This document shows positions 1-10,964 of a stretch of DNA of 64,000 bases, piece after piece. Numbering within the stretch: position 1 is the stretch's first letter; the number at the start of each line of letters is the position of its first letter. A program made the position numbers and the translations under genes. The notes under the pieces were generated by a model. It was not told the DNA's origin, did no database searches, and was given only the letters and a program-made list of their open reading frames with translations. The stretch covers positions 16,016,501 through 16,080,500 of the forward strand of contig CANTUV010000062.1 of the NCBI GenBank assembly GCA_947685225.1. The letters are read 5' to 3'. The DNA comes from Garcia nutans (taxonomy: Eukaryota; Streptophyta; Magnoliopsida; Malpighiales; Euphorbiaceae).

Positions 1-640
1 CCTTGTCTCATGACCGTGTTTGCTTCTGGACAAGTTTTACTTGAGGGACAAGGCCAAGCCATGACAAGCTTGGCCGTGTCTCATGGTTTTCTTTGATTTC
101 TTCTTCTTTTGATGAGAGACACGGCCAAGATAATGAGACATGGCCATGTCGATTAGACACACTCACAGACATGGCCAAGCTTGTGAGTGTGTCAAGTACT
201 TTCTCTATTTTAGGATGAAACACGGCCAAGACAATGAGACATGGCCAAGCTTCAAGTGACATGGCCATGTCGATCAGACACACTCACAGACATGTCCAAG
301 CTTGTGAGTGTGTCAAGTACTTCATCTATTTTATTTCTTTCTTGGTTTATTTTCCTTGGGTGAGACACGGCCAGTGGCTTGGCCGTGTCTCTTGGGTGTG
401 TCAGCTACTGTCTTGGAATTCTTTTGAGGGACATGGCCAAGCTTGCTTTGGCTTGGCCATGTATTGCTTGATTCATGCTCTTTCTTCATTTTTCTTGATT
501 GTTTTGATCATCCAAGGGAGTTTTTGCACCTAAACCTAAAAACAACACTTTAAACACACTTAAAACAAAAATCAATCAAAACATTAACTAAAAACACATA
601 AAAATCATACTGAAAACTAGTACAAATATGATCTAAATAG
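1..640. repeat. Unidentified repeat with CACGGCC/GGCCGTG dyads
   Basis: This is non-coding sequence rich in short complementary motifs such as gacacggcc and ggccgtgtc. A block of about 100 bp (roughly 115-205) is repeated imperfectly at about 216-322, so part of it is a tandem duplication. The last ~110 bp are A-rich. Sequence collinear with the TAT-ng internal region begins abruptly near 641, so 640/641 is a junction. The dyad motifs resemble those in the Tekay-type LTRs of this window at 17500-17850 and 53007-53296, so this may be the end of another LTR element. Its family cannot be assigned from what is visible. Confidence 0.5.
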
Positions 641-1601
641 GTATATACTTGCTATGGGAACCTAAGCCTTTTAACCCAAAGACTAAAGCTCATGTAATTG
701 GCCTACTTACTTTCCTTAGGTTTTTACCCCAAATGCATGTTGTTTGACTATGGTTAATTTATCTTGGCTTAAATCATGGCTTATTTGGTTTGCTCTTTTT
801 CTAATATGACCTAAATACATTGTAAGCTCAAAATAAACTTTTCTTTGAATCCAAAAGACCAAAGCTATTTTCAAAACATTTTCAAGATGGTCTTTGGACA
901 TAAAACTTTTCTAAAAAACAAAATCAAAAAATTCTTTTGCTCATGGCCTAAATACTAAGCCCAAAATCCACTTTTTCTAAAATCTTTTTACAAGGGGCTT
1001 AGAAACAAAATTATTTTCATCCAACATTTTCTTACAAAGAACTTGCAAATTATTTAGGTCAATTATGAAATACCAAAAGTCAATTGTGAGCCTAGTTTAT
1101 ACTAAGAATAAATTAACCATGGGCTTGTTTTTGGCATGAACCATTAGTTACTCTTTTCAAGTGAGAAATCTATCTATAATAAACCTCTTAATTTAGTATT
1201 AATCCAATATAGCTTAAAAGCTACTCTAGTTGGTTGAATGGATTAAAACCTAATTAATGGGAATTACTATGAATGGATTTCCATTTTCGAAAATATAACT
1301 ATTGGTTGAAACGTTTGAGGGAAATATTCGAAAATAAGATACCCCATGTTGGTGTTTTGTTAACCATATACCTAGGAAAAGAGACTCGTCATTCATGTGT
1401 GGATGTCATAAGGTTGGAAGGAACGTCCTATTTGTCTTTGTTTGTCTATTGTTTGTGCATACATGCATACATTTGCAACTCATATCCTTTCTGGCTTACA
1501 ACCCTGGATTACGACAGTTCAAAAGCTTACGACAATCCAACCTACGCTGGAAGTGAAGAATCTAGCAATGACTTAATCACTTGCTCACCAAAAATAATGG
1601 A

Positions 1602-2986
1602 TCCCAAAACAAATTCAAAGAATGGTGGATGATGCCCTCAATGCCAAGATGGAAGAAATAAAAGAGGCCATCGCTGAGACCATAAAGAATCAACTAGCTG
1701 CAATTTTAAGAAACAATACCGAAGCATCTACTAGCACTAAGAAGCCAAAGGACAAGGGGAAGGCTGAAGAAGCTTTTGATGATGAAAATGTGATCATCGA
1801 TGATGATGATGTTTGGGCTCAATACTACCAAGATGCTCAAGAGAAGAAAAAAGAACTAAAGATTGTTGAAAGATCAACTATGGAGAAGACCGAAACTTTT
1901 GATGTTGAAAAGATGATTGCTGACTTAGAAAAGAAATTTGAGAAGAAACTGAAAACCGAGGAAATGTCCGAAGTTGACAAATTATTTGAGCTAGATGAAG
2001 AAGTTCTGTACAAGTTCAAGATGCCATCTTTTGCAAAGTTTGATGGAATAAAAAATCCTCATCTCTATGTGAAGCAATATATCACTGCCATGCAGTCCGC
2101 CTGAGCTACTAAGGCTCAAACTCTAAGGTACTTTATGTTTTCATTGGACCCTGTTGTCCAAAATTGGTTTAATACCTTAGATGAAGGAACACAAAAGAGT
2201 TGGGATCTACTATACAAGGCCTTCATCCAACAATATGGATGCAATGTTGAAATGGAAGTTACCTTAATGGAAGTTGAGTCCATTAGGCAAAGGCCAAATG
2301 AGAATTTTGTGGACTATATGAAGAGATGGAGAAACAAGGCCGCTTTGCTTAAGAAAAGGCCCGATGAATCTGATCAAATAAGAATGATCGTGAGAGGCGT
2401 CCTGCCCAATCTCTGTGAAAGGATGTCTCACACCCTTATAAGGGATTTCAAAGATCTTCTCCAAGCTAGTCTACAAATTGAAGAATGGGAAGGGGAGAAG
2501 AATCACTTTTCAATAAAAAGGAATGAGAAAGGGAACTACCAGTCGGGCAATCAAAGCACACAAAAAGAAGTTGATGTTAATGCCACTAGTCAAGGAGGAA
2601 TGAGGCAGTTTTCAGAATTAGAGAAGCCACTGTCTTGTGTTCTTAATAAGCTACAAAAGAAAGGATTGTTACAACCCTTAACTCCTCGTCCTTTGCCTAA
2701 TCCTCTTCCACCTAATTTTGATACTAATGCATTTTGTCAATTCCATCAAAGGCCTGGACACGAAACGGAAAATTGTATGAAGTTGATGCATGAGATCCAG
2801 AATTTAATTGATAATGGCAAGTTTCCTAAGCCGGACAAGCCCAATACAAAAGGTAATCCATTTCCAAGGTTCAACAGAGTGCCACCACCAGCAACCTTTA
2901 TGGTGGGAAAAGGATTGGAAGAATATTTTATTTTATCCTCTTTTCAAGATGGGAATGTTGAAGATGTGAAAGGAAAAGAAGCTTAA
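1602..2986 (+). pseudogene. gag: Retrotransposon gag (TAT-ng copy A), broken
   Basis: Gag is the structural protein that packages element RNA. The likely start is the ATG at 1602, equivalent to the open start at 34461 in T2. An extra A just after it shifts the frame, and reading resumes at 1622. The N-terminal part (1622-2104) is charged and coiled-coil-like with runs of Asp and Lys. A TGA at 2102-2104 interrupts it, where copy T1 has AGA. The main Gag domain (2135-2986) is open, with a retrotransposon-gag core (WNTLDEGTQ-like start, then NENFVDYMKRWRNKAALLKKR). A Cys/His cluster follows (FCQFHQRPGHETENC), a knuckle-like variant rather than a classical CCHC. It ends GKEA-stop with no fusion to pol. 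Broken by one frameshift and one nonsense codon, and otherwise well preserved. Confidence 0.85.
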
Positions 2987-3579
2987 ACTCAACAAAATTT
3001 CCTTAGCTTGAATTTTGGTTTTCAATTTTACTCTCTTTAATATTTAATTGGAACTATCGTGTTTTTCAAATTTAAAGTTACTTGAAATAAATTACTTTCA
3101 TCAAAAATTTTGTTGGTCTTTGTTCATTTTGGTGCTCAACCAATGAGAAATCTAGCTTGATAATTCATGAATTAATATATTTATACATCATGACTTGAAT
3201 GAATTTACTAGATGAGGGAATTGCTCTATAGCATCATGTTGTGTATGCTTACTTAGAGAGGGCTCCTGCATAATTATCTTTGTCTGGGTTCTAGTCAGTC
3301 TTAGAACATGATTTGACAAACTTTCGAGGTGAAATTGAACTCTACTTATTTAAGGGAGAGATGATCTAGGCATTGTTTGGTTAGCCAACAACTAGTATCC
3401 ACCCTATTTAATATCAATCCCTAGTTGCCCTTTGAGCCTTCATAAAATTTTAGCTTTCTTTTCATTGGTTTACAAACCCCAATAACCTACCCTAAGCTGT
3501 TGTGATAGTTTTGACAAGTCTTATGATCACTAAGATGAAGAGGCAAGAAGATCAAAGAAAGCAATGATTAGTCAAGATC

Positions 3580-3816
3580 ATGAGGATAATTGAAGTTCTC
3601 AAGACCATAAAGATAGTTGAAGTTCTCAAGACCATAAGGGTAGTTGATGTTTTTAAGACCATAAGGGTAGTTGAAGTTTTTCTAATATCTCCAATATATC
3701 AAGACAAAATTGGAGTAACAAATGATTTATCTCTATTAAAGAAGATTTATGTCACCCCACTCATCCATTATTGGAGACCCAAGTTGGTACAAACAAGACA
3801 ACTCTGTTTGAGCTAG
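3580..3816 (+). other. Small ORF with 9-residue in-frame repeats (copy A)
   Basis: A 78-codon open frame whose first half is built of 27-bp units encoding variants of KTIRVVEVL, followed by a unique tail containing SLLKKIYVTPLIHYW and ending RQLCLS. Equivalent open frames occur at 36515-36835 (T2) and 43825-44079 (T1), with different repeat numbers but the same tail. The 27-bp unit is a multiple of three, so copy-number change keeps the frame. No known domain is recognised. It could be a short accessory protein or simply a minisatellite next to a chance open frame, so confidence that it is coding is low. Confidence 0.3.
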
Positions 3817-3817
3817 A

Positions 3818-4215
3818 ACAAAAAAAGGGGGGGAAAGAAAGAAAGAAAAAGAAAAAAGAAAAAGAAAAAAAAAGAAAAGAGAAGAAGAAGAAGAAAAAGA
3901 GAAAGAAAAGAAAAAAGATAAAACCTAAAAAGGCGGTTCAAAAAGCCAACTGAGTTCTCTTTTACCTAAGACAATAAAAGGCTTCCATTTGGTTTATAAG
4001 GACATTTTAACTTGAATTGGTCCAACCCAATCAAAGATTCAATCAAAATCAAAGAAAAAAGAGAAAGACCATTCAGTTCTTGAAAGTTTTATACTTGACA
4101 GTCCTACAAGGAAGAAGGAAAAAATGATAAAAGAAAGGGAAGAGTAAGGAAAGAGAAAGAAAAGAGAAGAGTAAGAAAAATAAAGAGGAAAGAAAAGGGA
4201 AAAGAAGAAAAGAAA
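3818..4215 (+). repeat. Purine-rich (GAAA)n-like tracts
   Basis: Two low-complexity tracts of A and G (3818-3945 and about 4110-4215), separated by ordinary sequence, occupy the same place in T2 (36840-37220) and T1 (44085-44440). The lysine-rich or phenylalanine-rich translations of these tracts have no coding significance. They are a structural hallmark of this family's 3' region, upstream of and distinct from the true polypurine tract at the LTR. Confidence 0.6.
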
Positions 4216-5574
4216 TAAATTTGGGTAACAAACTTTTTGCAAGGGCAAAAACTGTCCTAATCAAAATCCAGATTAATGCCAAGAAAATAGAAAGAATTTG
4301 GAGTCTAGCAAGATTGCCTCCAAGCTACCTAAAATTCAAACAAGAAATTTGTAGTGTGAAGGTTTGTCCATTGTGTCACATCAGCCCCAACTTACAAATA
4401 ACTTTCATTTAACCAGTGTCCCTTATAGACCCCATTTCAAGCCTATCAAAGACCTGTTGTTCTCTCTTGGTAGGTAAAGTCTATTAGTGGAGATAGTTTG
4501 GATAAGCATGCATATGAGATAGACAATATTTAAACTCAAATGAGACCTTTGGCTAAGTGCAACAATTCTTGCTTAAATAGAAATGATTCCTTAATTTAGT
4601 ATGGTAACTAGGGTTGACATGTTATAGATATGTTAATTTAGAAAAATCAAGTCCTGAGGTACATTGAAATTAATTTGGCAAAGACAACATTTGATTTCAA
4701 AATTAAAATTCAAACTAAAAAAAAGTGTTTTGTCATGCAAAGCCTTCAAGTTAAGGAAAGTGCGTTAAACCTCCAAAGGACACATTGGGCAAAGGAAATG
4801 ATTATTGGCAAGGTTATGAAGAAGCTATCAATTGACATGCTGAAATATAGTTTGAAATGGATGCATCCCTAACTCTGCTGTTTAGGGTCTCCACCATTCA
4901 CATTTTCAACATCTTGAAGATAAAAGCCATAAATGCAAACTTCTATCATTCCAATGCAAGACTTGAACTAGCGTTGAAAAGGAGTCAAAGAGAATACTTA
5001 TGCTGATCACCTCGGTCTGTGAGTCAATGAAACCGCTGTGAGTATTATCATGCATATCATGCATACATGAGCATATCACATCACACTTTCTTGTCTTGTA
5101 TTCTTTATCAAAGTGAACAGCAAACACTCTGTGAAGTAAACAATCAAAAGAAGATATCAAATCAGGGGGGCATAGAAAGCCCATTTATTGAGAAAGCTCC
5201 AGTAATCTTGCAAAGAGAAGAAATACATGCTTGTGCGAAGAACTAGACAATAAAAAAATCAACCAAAGCTTGCATGGGGGCAGGAGAAGATATGAGAGCC
5301 AACTAAAAATAGCTGAATTTTTGCAAAAAGGAAGAACAAAAGAATGGAACATTAGAACTATCAAAAAAATGAAGATGCAAAAGACAAAAGATCAGTTCAT
5401 CTAAAAGACCTGAAGCCAGCGTAAAGACCCAACCTCCAATGGATAAAGATCCATGTTCCAAGTGTGAAGACCCGATCTCAAAAGATGAAGATCCATTCTC
5501 AGGGTGAAGAACCACCATGCATAGAACAGCTGAGTAGTCAGACTCCTCAACTGATAAAAGGTTTTTCAAACTTA

Positions 5575-5910
5575 GTCTTGAGTCCAAGTACCCTAAAATC
5601 AAGTTCAATCTCAGGTCCAAGGATCCAAATCCAATCAATCTCGGGTCCAAGTACCCAAATCAAATTTAATCCAGGGTCCAAGTACCCAAATCAAATTTAT
5701 TCTTGAGTCCAAGTACCCAAATCAAATTCAATCTCGGGTCCAAGTACCCAAATCAAATTCAATCTCGGGTCCAAGTACCCAATCTCGGGTCCAAGTACCC
5801 AATCCAGGGTCCAAGTACCTAATTTCGGGTCCAAGTACCCAAATTCAATCTAGTCTCGGGTCCATGTACCTAAATTAAGTTCAGTCTCGGGTCCAAGTAC
5901 CCAAAACAAA
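5575..5910 (+). repeat. 3' tandem array, ~30-bp unit (copy A)
   Basis: About eleven imperfect units of roughly 30 bp built on cgggtccaagtaccc plus an aaatcaaattcaatct spacer. The array lies just upstream of the polypurine tract. A related array is at 39390-39835 in T2, while T1 has a different main unit at the same place. Expandable tandem arrays in the 3' untranslated region are characteristic of TAT-lineage plant retrotransposons. Confidence 0.85.
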
Positions 5911-5984
5911 TTCAAATAACCATCTCATCAAAAATTAAGTCTTATTGCTTTTCACTTTCTTTCACTAAAGTCTCAGATTGTTCA

Positions 5985-5998
5985 AGCAGGGGGCAAAC
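5985..5998 (+). other. Polypurine tract (copy A)
   Basis: The motif agcagggggcaaac sits directly against the TGTAGACCC start of the 3' LTR and recurs at 39904-39917 and, slightly altered, at 46902-46915. This is the position expected for the plus-strand primer. Confidence 0.75.
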
Positions 5999-6159
5999 TG
6001 TAGACCCTTAATTTTTGACCCAGTCCGGTCCAATATATTTTAATCGGTCTAAAATAATTTTTTTGCTATCTTAATTAAACAATATTAGTTTTAGTATTTA
6101 GTTTTTATAATTAAAAAAAAACAAATAATAATAATAAACAAATAAATAAAAATAAAAAT

Positions 6160-6244
6160 CGGCGACGAAAAAAATCGTCACCGAAAAGTTGGATGAAATG
6201 GCCTTGGGCCATTTTGCCCGCAGGAAAATCCTGAGGGCAAAATG
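6160..6244 (+). promoter_or_regulatory. Two hairpins upstream of the LTR TATA box
   Basis: First hairpin: CGGCGACGA (6160-6168) pairs with TCGTCACCG (6175-6183) with one mismatch. Second hairpin: arms 6210-6225 and 6229-6244 (CATTTTGCCC...CAGGA with TCCTG...GGGCAAAATG) pair over 16 positions with one mismatch and a 3-base loop. Hairpins of different sequence occupy the same place in the sister LTRs. Role unknown. Confidence 0.65.
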
Positions 6245-6460
6245 ACCTGGCAGCCCGTGCCCCGTAAGTTCACTCGCCAGTCCTCCCAGCCAGCTACGGC
6301 ATTTTTTTTGCCAGCGCAAATTTTTCGCAGCAGTTTTTTTTCGCCAGCAAAATTTTTTCGACGCAAATTTTTTCGAAACCAAATACAATTAGGTTTCAAT
6401 TTCCTTTTCTTAATCAATGTTAGATTTCATGAATAACTAAAATTAATCATAAAAACCTTC

Positions 6461-6468
6461 TATAAATA
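6461..6468 (+). promoter_or_regulatory. TATA box of LTR promoter (copy A)
   Basis: tataaata lies about 460 bp into the LTR. Equivalents in the other copies are near 11878, 25137, 28111, 31521, 40309 and 47371, always downstream of the hairpin patch, which supports it as the core promoter. Confidence 0.65.
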
Positions 6469-7763
6469 AGGCCTAAAACAACATAGAAAAAGGGAGGAAA
6501 ATTGGAGACCGAAATTGAGGAGGAAAATTTTGAAAGATTTGAAGAATTCCTTCTGGCAGTGAAATCGATCAGACATATTGAGAGAAGCAAACAAGAAATT
6601 TAATTCATCAAAGGCAGCAAAGCTTGTCTTTTTTCTTTTTCATCCAAGAAATAATTTTTGGTGGAACCAATAAACGAAGGTATGAATTTCTTTATTTCTT
6701 TTTCTTTACAGTAGCTTCATTGCCCAAGATTAAAAATTGTTGTTTCTATAAAAATCTTAAAACCCTAATCTACTTTCCAACCTTTCAAAACCTTAAATCG
6801 TTTCATTAATTTACCAAAACCCTAATCTACTTTCCAATTTTCCAAAATCCTAAATTGAATCGTTCTATTTCCAAAAAATTATCCTTCTATTTCTTCTAAA
6901 CCTTAAATCCCTAATTCATCTTTTCTGTTTTCAAAAACCACAAAAACCTTAAATCGTTCCTTTTTTTCTCCAAAAACTTTAAAACCCAAACCCTAATCTC
7001 TATCCTAAAAAGTCAGTAGCCTTATTTTTTAAGCATCTAAAACTTTAACCCTAATTAATCCTTCTTTCCAAAATCACACAGTAAGTATTATTCTTTTAAA
7101 AATAACACAAGTTTCTTCCAATTTCAAAACCCTATTTTTTTAAATCTTAAACCCTAAAATCTTAATTTTCAACACCGAAACCTACAATCCTAGAAGCCAA
7201 TTTTCAAAATCTTCTGGGTGCGGGACCGCCGTATGGGTTCGGGTCATTATTTATTTATGCAATATAAATCTTTGTGTTTTACTTCCATTATTATGATTAT
7301 CCAAAATACAACCTATAAACCCAAAACCAATTAATCTAAAACTTAAGTTTTCCTAATTCATAATTTTACCCCTCAAACCCTAATTTGATCAATCAAAGAA
7401 CATTACTAATTTCTTAAATTATAAAGATTTCATTCATTTCAATTCCCTTAAAACTTACAGTAGCCTAAACCAATAAATTTTAAAACCCTAAATATTAATT
7501 GAAGAATCTTAAATAGAAACAGTAGCCCTAAGTTGTGTCTTTAATTGCTTTATTTAATTTTATATTTGATTATGTAGTCTATTATATGCTTTAATTTATT
7601 TTCAGTGCTTAGTTGATTTATTTAAGTTCAATGCTTAATTTATTTAATTTATCATGGATGGATGTTTACTTTCTATCGATGTTTTATATCTTTGATGAAT
7701 GATTTATTTATGATAAATGGTTATTTACTTTTATCGATTTATTTAGATTTTCAAATGTTGTAA

Positions 7764-7928
7764 GAGGTATGTTTCCACTTGGTGGGTACCTCATTAGTTA
7801 AATATCATGTAATTTAAATTACTTTTCTATTTTAGACCAATGTAAAGGACATGTTTCTACCTTTCGGTGGGTGTCCTATTTAGGTATGGATTATGTAAGG
7901 GCATGTTTCCATCTTCGGATGGGTGTCC
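7764..7928 (+). promoter_or_regulatory. Three consecutive stem-loops in LTR (copy A)
   Basis: Three similar hairpins: GAGGTA...TACCTC with inner CCAC/GTGG (7764-7792); AGGACA...TGTCCT with inner ACC/GGT (7846-7877); and GGGCA...TGTCC with inner CCATC/GATGG (7899-7928). Each has a TGTTT bulge on the 5' side and a single G on the 3' side. The module recurs in all seven TAT-ng LTRs. Confidence 0.65.
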
Positions 7929-8318
7929 ATTTATTTGTTTTGCTTGGACATTGTTTTGATTTTCAATATATCGATGCTTTATTTTAATTATTGTGTGTAA
8001 TATGGATAATGTTGCTATATTTAAGAATTTTATAATATTAAGACCTGTAAAGGAGGCCGGTTCCAATGAACCGAGCGTTGTGGGGGTGCTGGGCCATTTC
8101 TCACCTTCCCCATACGTACGCAACATTCCGAACCCATTAGGGGGTTGGGGATTCCTTAGGAATCAAGTCATCCACCCCTTTCTTTTTCCCGGCCCGTTCG
8201 GGTGGTGACTCCATTTTCTCCGGACTTAGATCCATGTTCTTTAAGGCCCCTAACCTAAACAGTGACAAAGTCGCAAGAACCATTCCACCGGGAGCGGGGG
8301 TAAAAATCTCCACTCACA

Positions 8319-8800
8319 GTGTACTAGATGTAGTATTGGATGAGCCATTGAATCCTAAACCATGCTTCATGGAAGGTGACTTTTGATTTTCAATTAATGT
8401 ATCTAATGCTTCTTTTCCTTTGTGAAATTTTGAAATTGATTCTTTAAGTTCTTTTAGTTCATAATTCAAAATTTCATTTTCCTTGATCACATTTTCAGAG
8501 CTATGTGAATTTTTATTCATTACATCAATGGATTTCAATAATTATTCATTTGAAGTTTTTAATTCGAAGGTAGAATTTTTTTTAAACGTATAAAATCCTT
8601 TTCTAGCTTAGAGCATTTATCCTTATAGAATTTCATCTTGGAAAAATACTTTTCTACTCTAAGGTTCATATGTTCAACCATATCATTATCATCTAAAGCA
8701 TTATTATCATTATCATATGTAATTAAATTCAAGGATTGAGTACCTACCTCATTAGACTCATCCTCAATAGCCATTAGACATAGATTTCCAATTCCATCAT
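8319..8800 (-). pseudogene. gag: Copia gag fragment (minus strand)
   Basis: Read on the minus strand from about 8800 down to 8319, the translation shows LCLMAIEDESNEV, then an acidic stretch, then KFHKGKEALDTLIENQ and HGLGF. This order is typical of the C-terminal half of Copia Gag just before the zinc knuckle. There is a break between the two open stretches (8774-8559 and 8538-8314). The fragment ends abruptly at the LTR of copy A (8318), so copy A probably inserted into it. At the other end it abuts pararetroviral sequence near 8810. The rest of the Copia element is not in view. Confidence 0.65.
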
Positions 8801-8814
8801 CCTCTTGCCACTAC

Positions 8815-10749
8815 ATCCTGAATAGTATCACCATAATAATTTAAAATAGGGCTTCCATCCTGATAACTTTTTATAGTATTTAATATTTCTAAATATTGTT
8901 CTTCAGTGAGATGATTATCCCACTAATCTTTTAATTGACCTATGAAGCCAGCTATAATTAATTTTGCTATAGTTCTATTTGATGTATCAGTTTGGGTTCT
9001 ATAAGAATTGGCAGCCATTATCATCTGGTGTAGAAGACTCAAAATGTTATATTCTAATAGGCCATCAATGTTCCATTCATATGCTGAAGAAGCATTATAT
9101 TTATATTGTGATAGGGTATTTGGTTTAACTATAATTCTTAAGTCCAGGGCAAACATTCTCGGTACTATAGATTGATGGTGTATTATATGATTTATATATG
9201 GATTTATATCTTTACTAAAAGATTTAAGATATTAAGTTTTAGGCTGAGAATCCTCAACTGATTCTGAAACTTGATATTGTGTTACTATACTGATAGTTTT
9301 AGAAGTTTTAGATTGTGGTGTTTCTTGAACAACTTGTTTTGATTCTGAGGTTGAATGAATTTTACTTAATTGATCTTTAATAGCTTTTACAAAATCAAAA
9401 TCCTTAGATTTGACTTCTTGTTGACCTATTTTAGATACTTCAAAGGGTTTGAAGACATGAGTTTTTAATTTTCTATCCGAATTTGGTTTTACATGTTTTA
9501 CTATTTCTTTATCTTTAATAGAATTTTCTATTCTATTTAATTGTTTACCTATAGATTAAATGTGCATTTGAAAATTTATTTTGTTCCAAAATTTTTCTAT
9601 TTGGATCATCTTCAAAAATAATTTTAGGGTGTGGTTCTATAGGCTTCATATTTCCTGTAGGGTTATAAAAAAATGTGGTACAGTTGTACTGTAATCTACA
9701 ACTTTTAATTTACTACTACTTTCAGGTATATCTGATGTAGAATACATAGGCTTTACTATTATTTATAAGACAAGTTACGTTCCTTTTCTTTAGATGAAGC
9801 ATATATTACAGAAGGTATTTGTGAAGCTCTTCTTATATCCACTATTGAAGTAAAGGAAGAGGAATCAAAATACCTACTGCTTATACTATGTCTACTGAAT
9901 TTAATTTAACTTTACCATCTTCATATTATTCAATTTTACTAAGTTCTATATTAGGTTTTACTATATTTTTAGGTTTTGGAGGAGGAACAACATTTCCAAA
10001 CTCCATTAATCAGGAAGACTAATGTCTTTCCATTGAATAGTTTTAGGAATTACTGTATTAACTTTACTAAGGTCTGTTTGAAGAAATATAGTTTCTCTTG
10101 TTTTAGGTTTCATTATGTATTTTGTTGCAAATGCTGAAACCATGGCTTTATAATATATTTTATACATTAATTCTACATGAATGGATCCTTCTAACATTTT
10201 ACAATTATGAGTTTTAAATTCTAATATAATGCTTTTTAATATATTATGGTCATTTGTAAATATTGTAATATTAGGAAAATAATAAAAGGAAATAGGTCAA
10301 TTGCTTTAACTAGTGTCTATTGTTCCTAAGAGAAAATCATTGAAATTTATGAATCTAGCATCTCTAACTACTGCTAGTATACTAGTATTTAAACCTTCTC
10401 TAGTTAAAGATTTTATACCAATTTGTACAAGTCCTACATATATGTATTTATACTTTTTACTTTAATGATGTTTTATAGATTCTGGAGATAACAATGTAAT
10501 TTTCTCAAAAGGCTTACTTAACTATACATCTCTTTCTTCTACTTTAATTATATAATCTTTTTTAAATATATTTAATTTAGAAATTTTATAAATTTTTTCT
10601 TTATCTACTTTAGGTATTACCCAATTATCTGTTGTTTTATTAAAATCTTCTAAAATTACTTCATTTCTATTTACGATTCTTTTAATTTCTGATGACTCAG
10701 AACTATCAAATTTAGTCGTACTAGCAGATTTACATAAAAATAGTTCCAT
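8815..10749 (-). pseudogene. Endogenous pararetrovirus, movement and coat protein region
   Basis: A decayed minus-strand remnant of a Caulimoviridae genome. Downstream of the primer site at 10976-10965, the first open stretch (10749-10522) and the next (10197-10006) resemble a caulimovirid cell-to-cell movement protein, the second containing TIQWKDISLP. Further on (9156-8923) a coat-protein-like stretch contains AYEWNIDGLLEYNILSLLHQ and continues, past a stop, to about 8815. The order movement protein then coat protein fits florendoviruses, which are known as fixed copies in many flowering plants. Several stops and frame changes break it, so it cannot encode virus proteins. Family assignment is from motif recognition. 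A protein search against endogenous caulimovirids would settle it. Confidence 0.6.
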
Positions 10750-10964
10750 TTTTACTTATTTGAAAAATAGATTTTAAAGTATTTCTTGTTGATTTTAGAC
10801 ACGACCACTGACTTACTGCCCTAAATGCCTAACCTTTGGCTTAAATGGGTCTTACTATATGTCCAAATCCTAGTCAACAGTCTATACTTTTAGATCTATA
10901 GTTCAAAGACTTAAAAAATAGAAACAGTTTTATATCCATCTACTACCACCCCAGAATATGGCAG

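Larger units (their letters stand above)
2987..5574 (+). other. TAT-ng copy A non-coding 3' region
   Basis: About 2.6 kb between gag and the 3' tandem array with no pol. It is collinear with 35909-38590 in T2 and 43275-45600 in T1. Contents in order: an A/T-rich stretch, a small repeated ORF (3580-3816), two purine-rich tracts (3818-3945 and about 4110-4215), a conserved block near 5003-5085 containing atcacctcggtct and a catgcatatcatgcata palindrome, and two or so degenerate gatgaagatcc units at about 5400-5530. Those units are relics of the array expanded in T2. Confidence 0.6.
641..8318 (+). mobile_element. TAT-ng retrotransposon copy A (5'-truncated, gag only)
   Basis: Internal region (641-5998) plus 3' LTR (5999-8318) of a non-autonomous Ty3/gypsy element. 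Position 641 corresponds to about 33491 in copy T2, so roughly 220 bp of leader and the 5' LTR are missing or lie to the left. Order: leader, gag (1602-2986), about 3 kb without pol, a 3' tandem array, the polypurine tract, the LTR. No protease, reverse transcriptase or integrase motif occurs between gag and the LTR, and the same holds for copies T1 and T2. Gag-only LTR elements are known in plants and depend on an autonomous partner. Placement in the TAT clade rests on the Gag style and the primer site of the sister copies and is an inference. Confidence 0.8.
5999..8318 (+). repeat. 3' LTR of TAT-ng copy A
   Basis: It runs from TGTAGACCC to CACTCACA. Layout: an AT-rich start, a G/C patch with two hairpins (6160-6183 and 6210-6244), a TATA box at 6461, a long stretch with scattered aaccctaa motifs, the three-stem-loop module (7764-7928), then a G/C-rich 3' end with aaccattccaccggga. 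Six other LTRs in the window share this plan. The right flank gtgta follows at 8319. Antisense open frames of about 90 codons in this and sister LTRs are shadows of shared LTR sequence. Confidence 0.9.

Noticed and set aside
3771..3953. Lysine-rich and phenylalanine-rich ORFs over the purine tracts (also 36774-37052 and 44018-44224)
   Set aside because: These are translations of low-complexity GAAA runs with no conserved sequence beyond composition.
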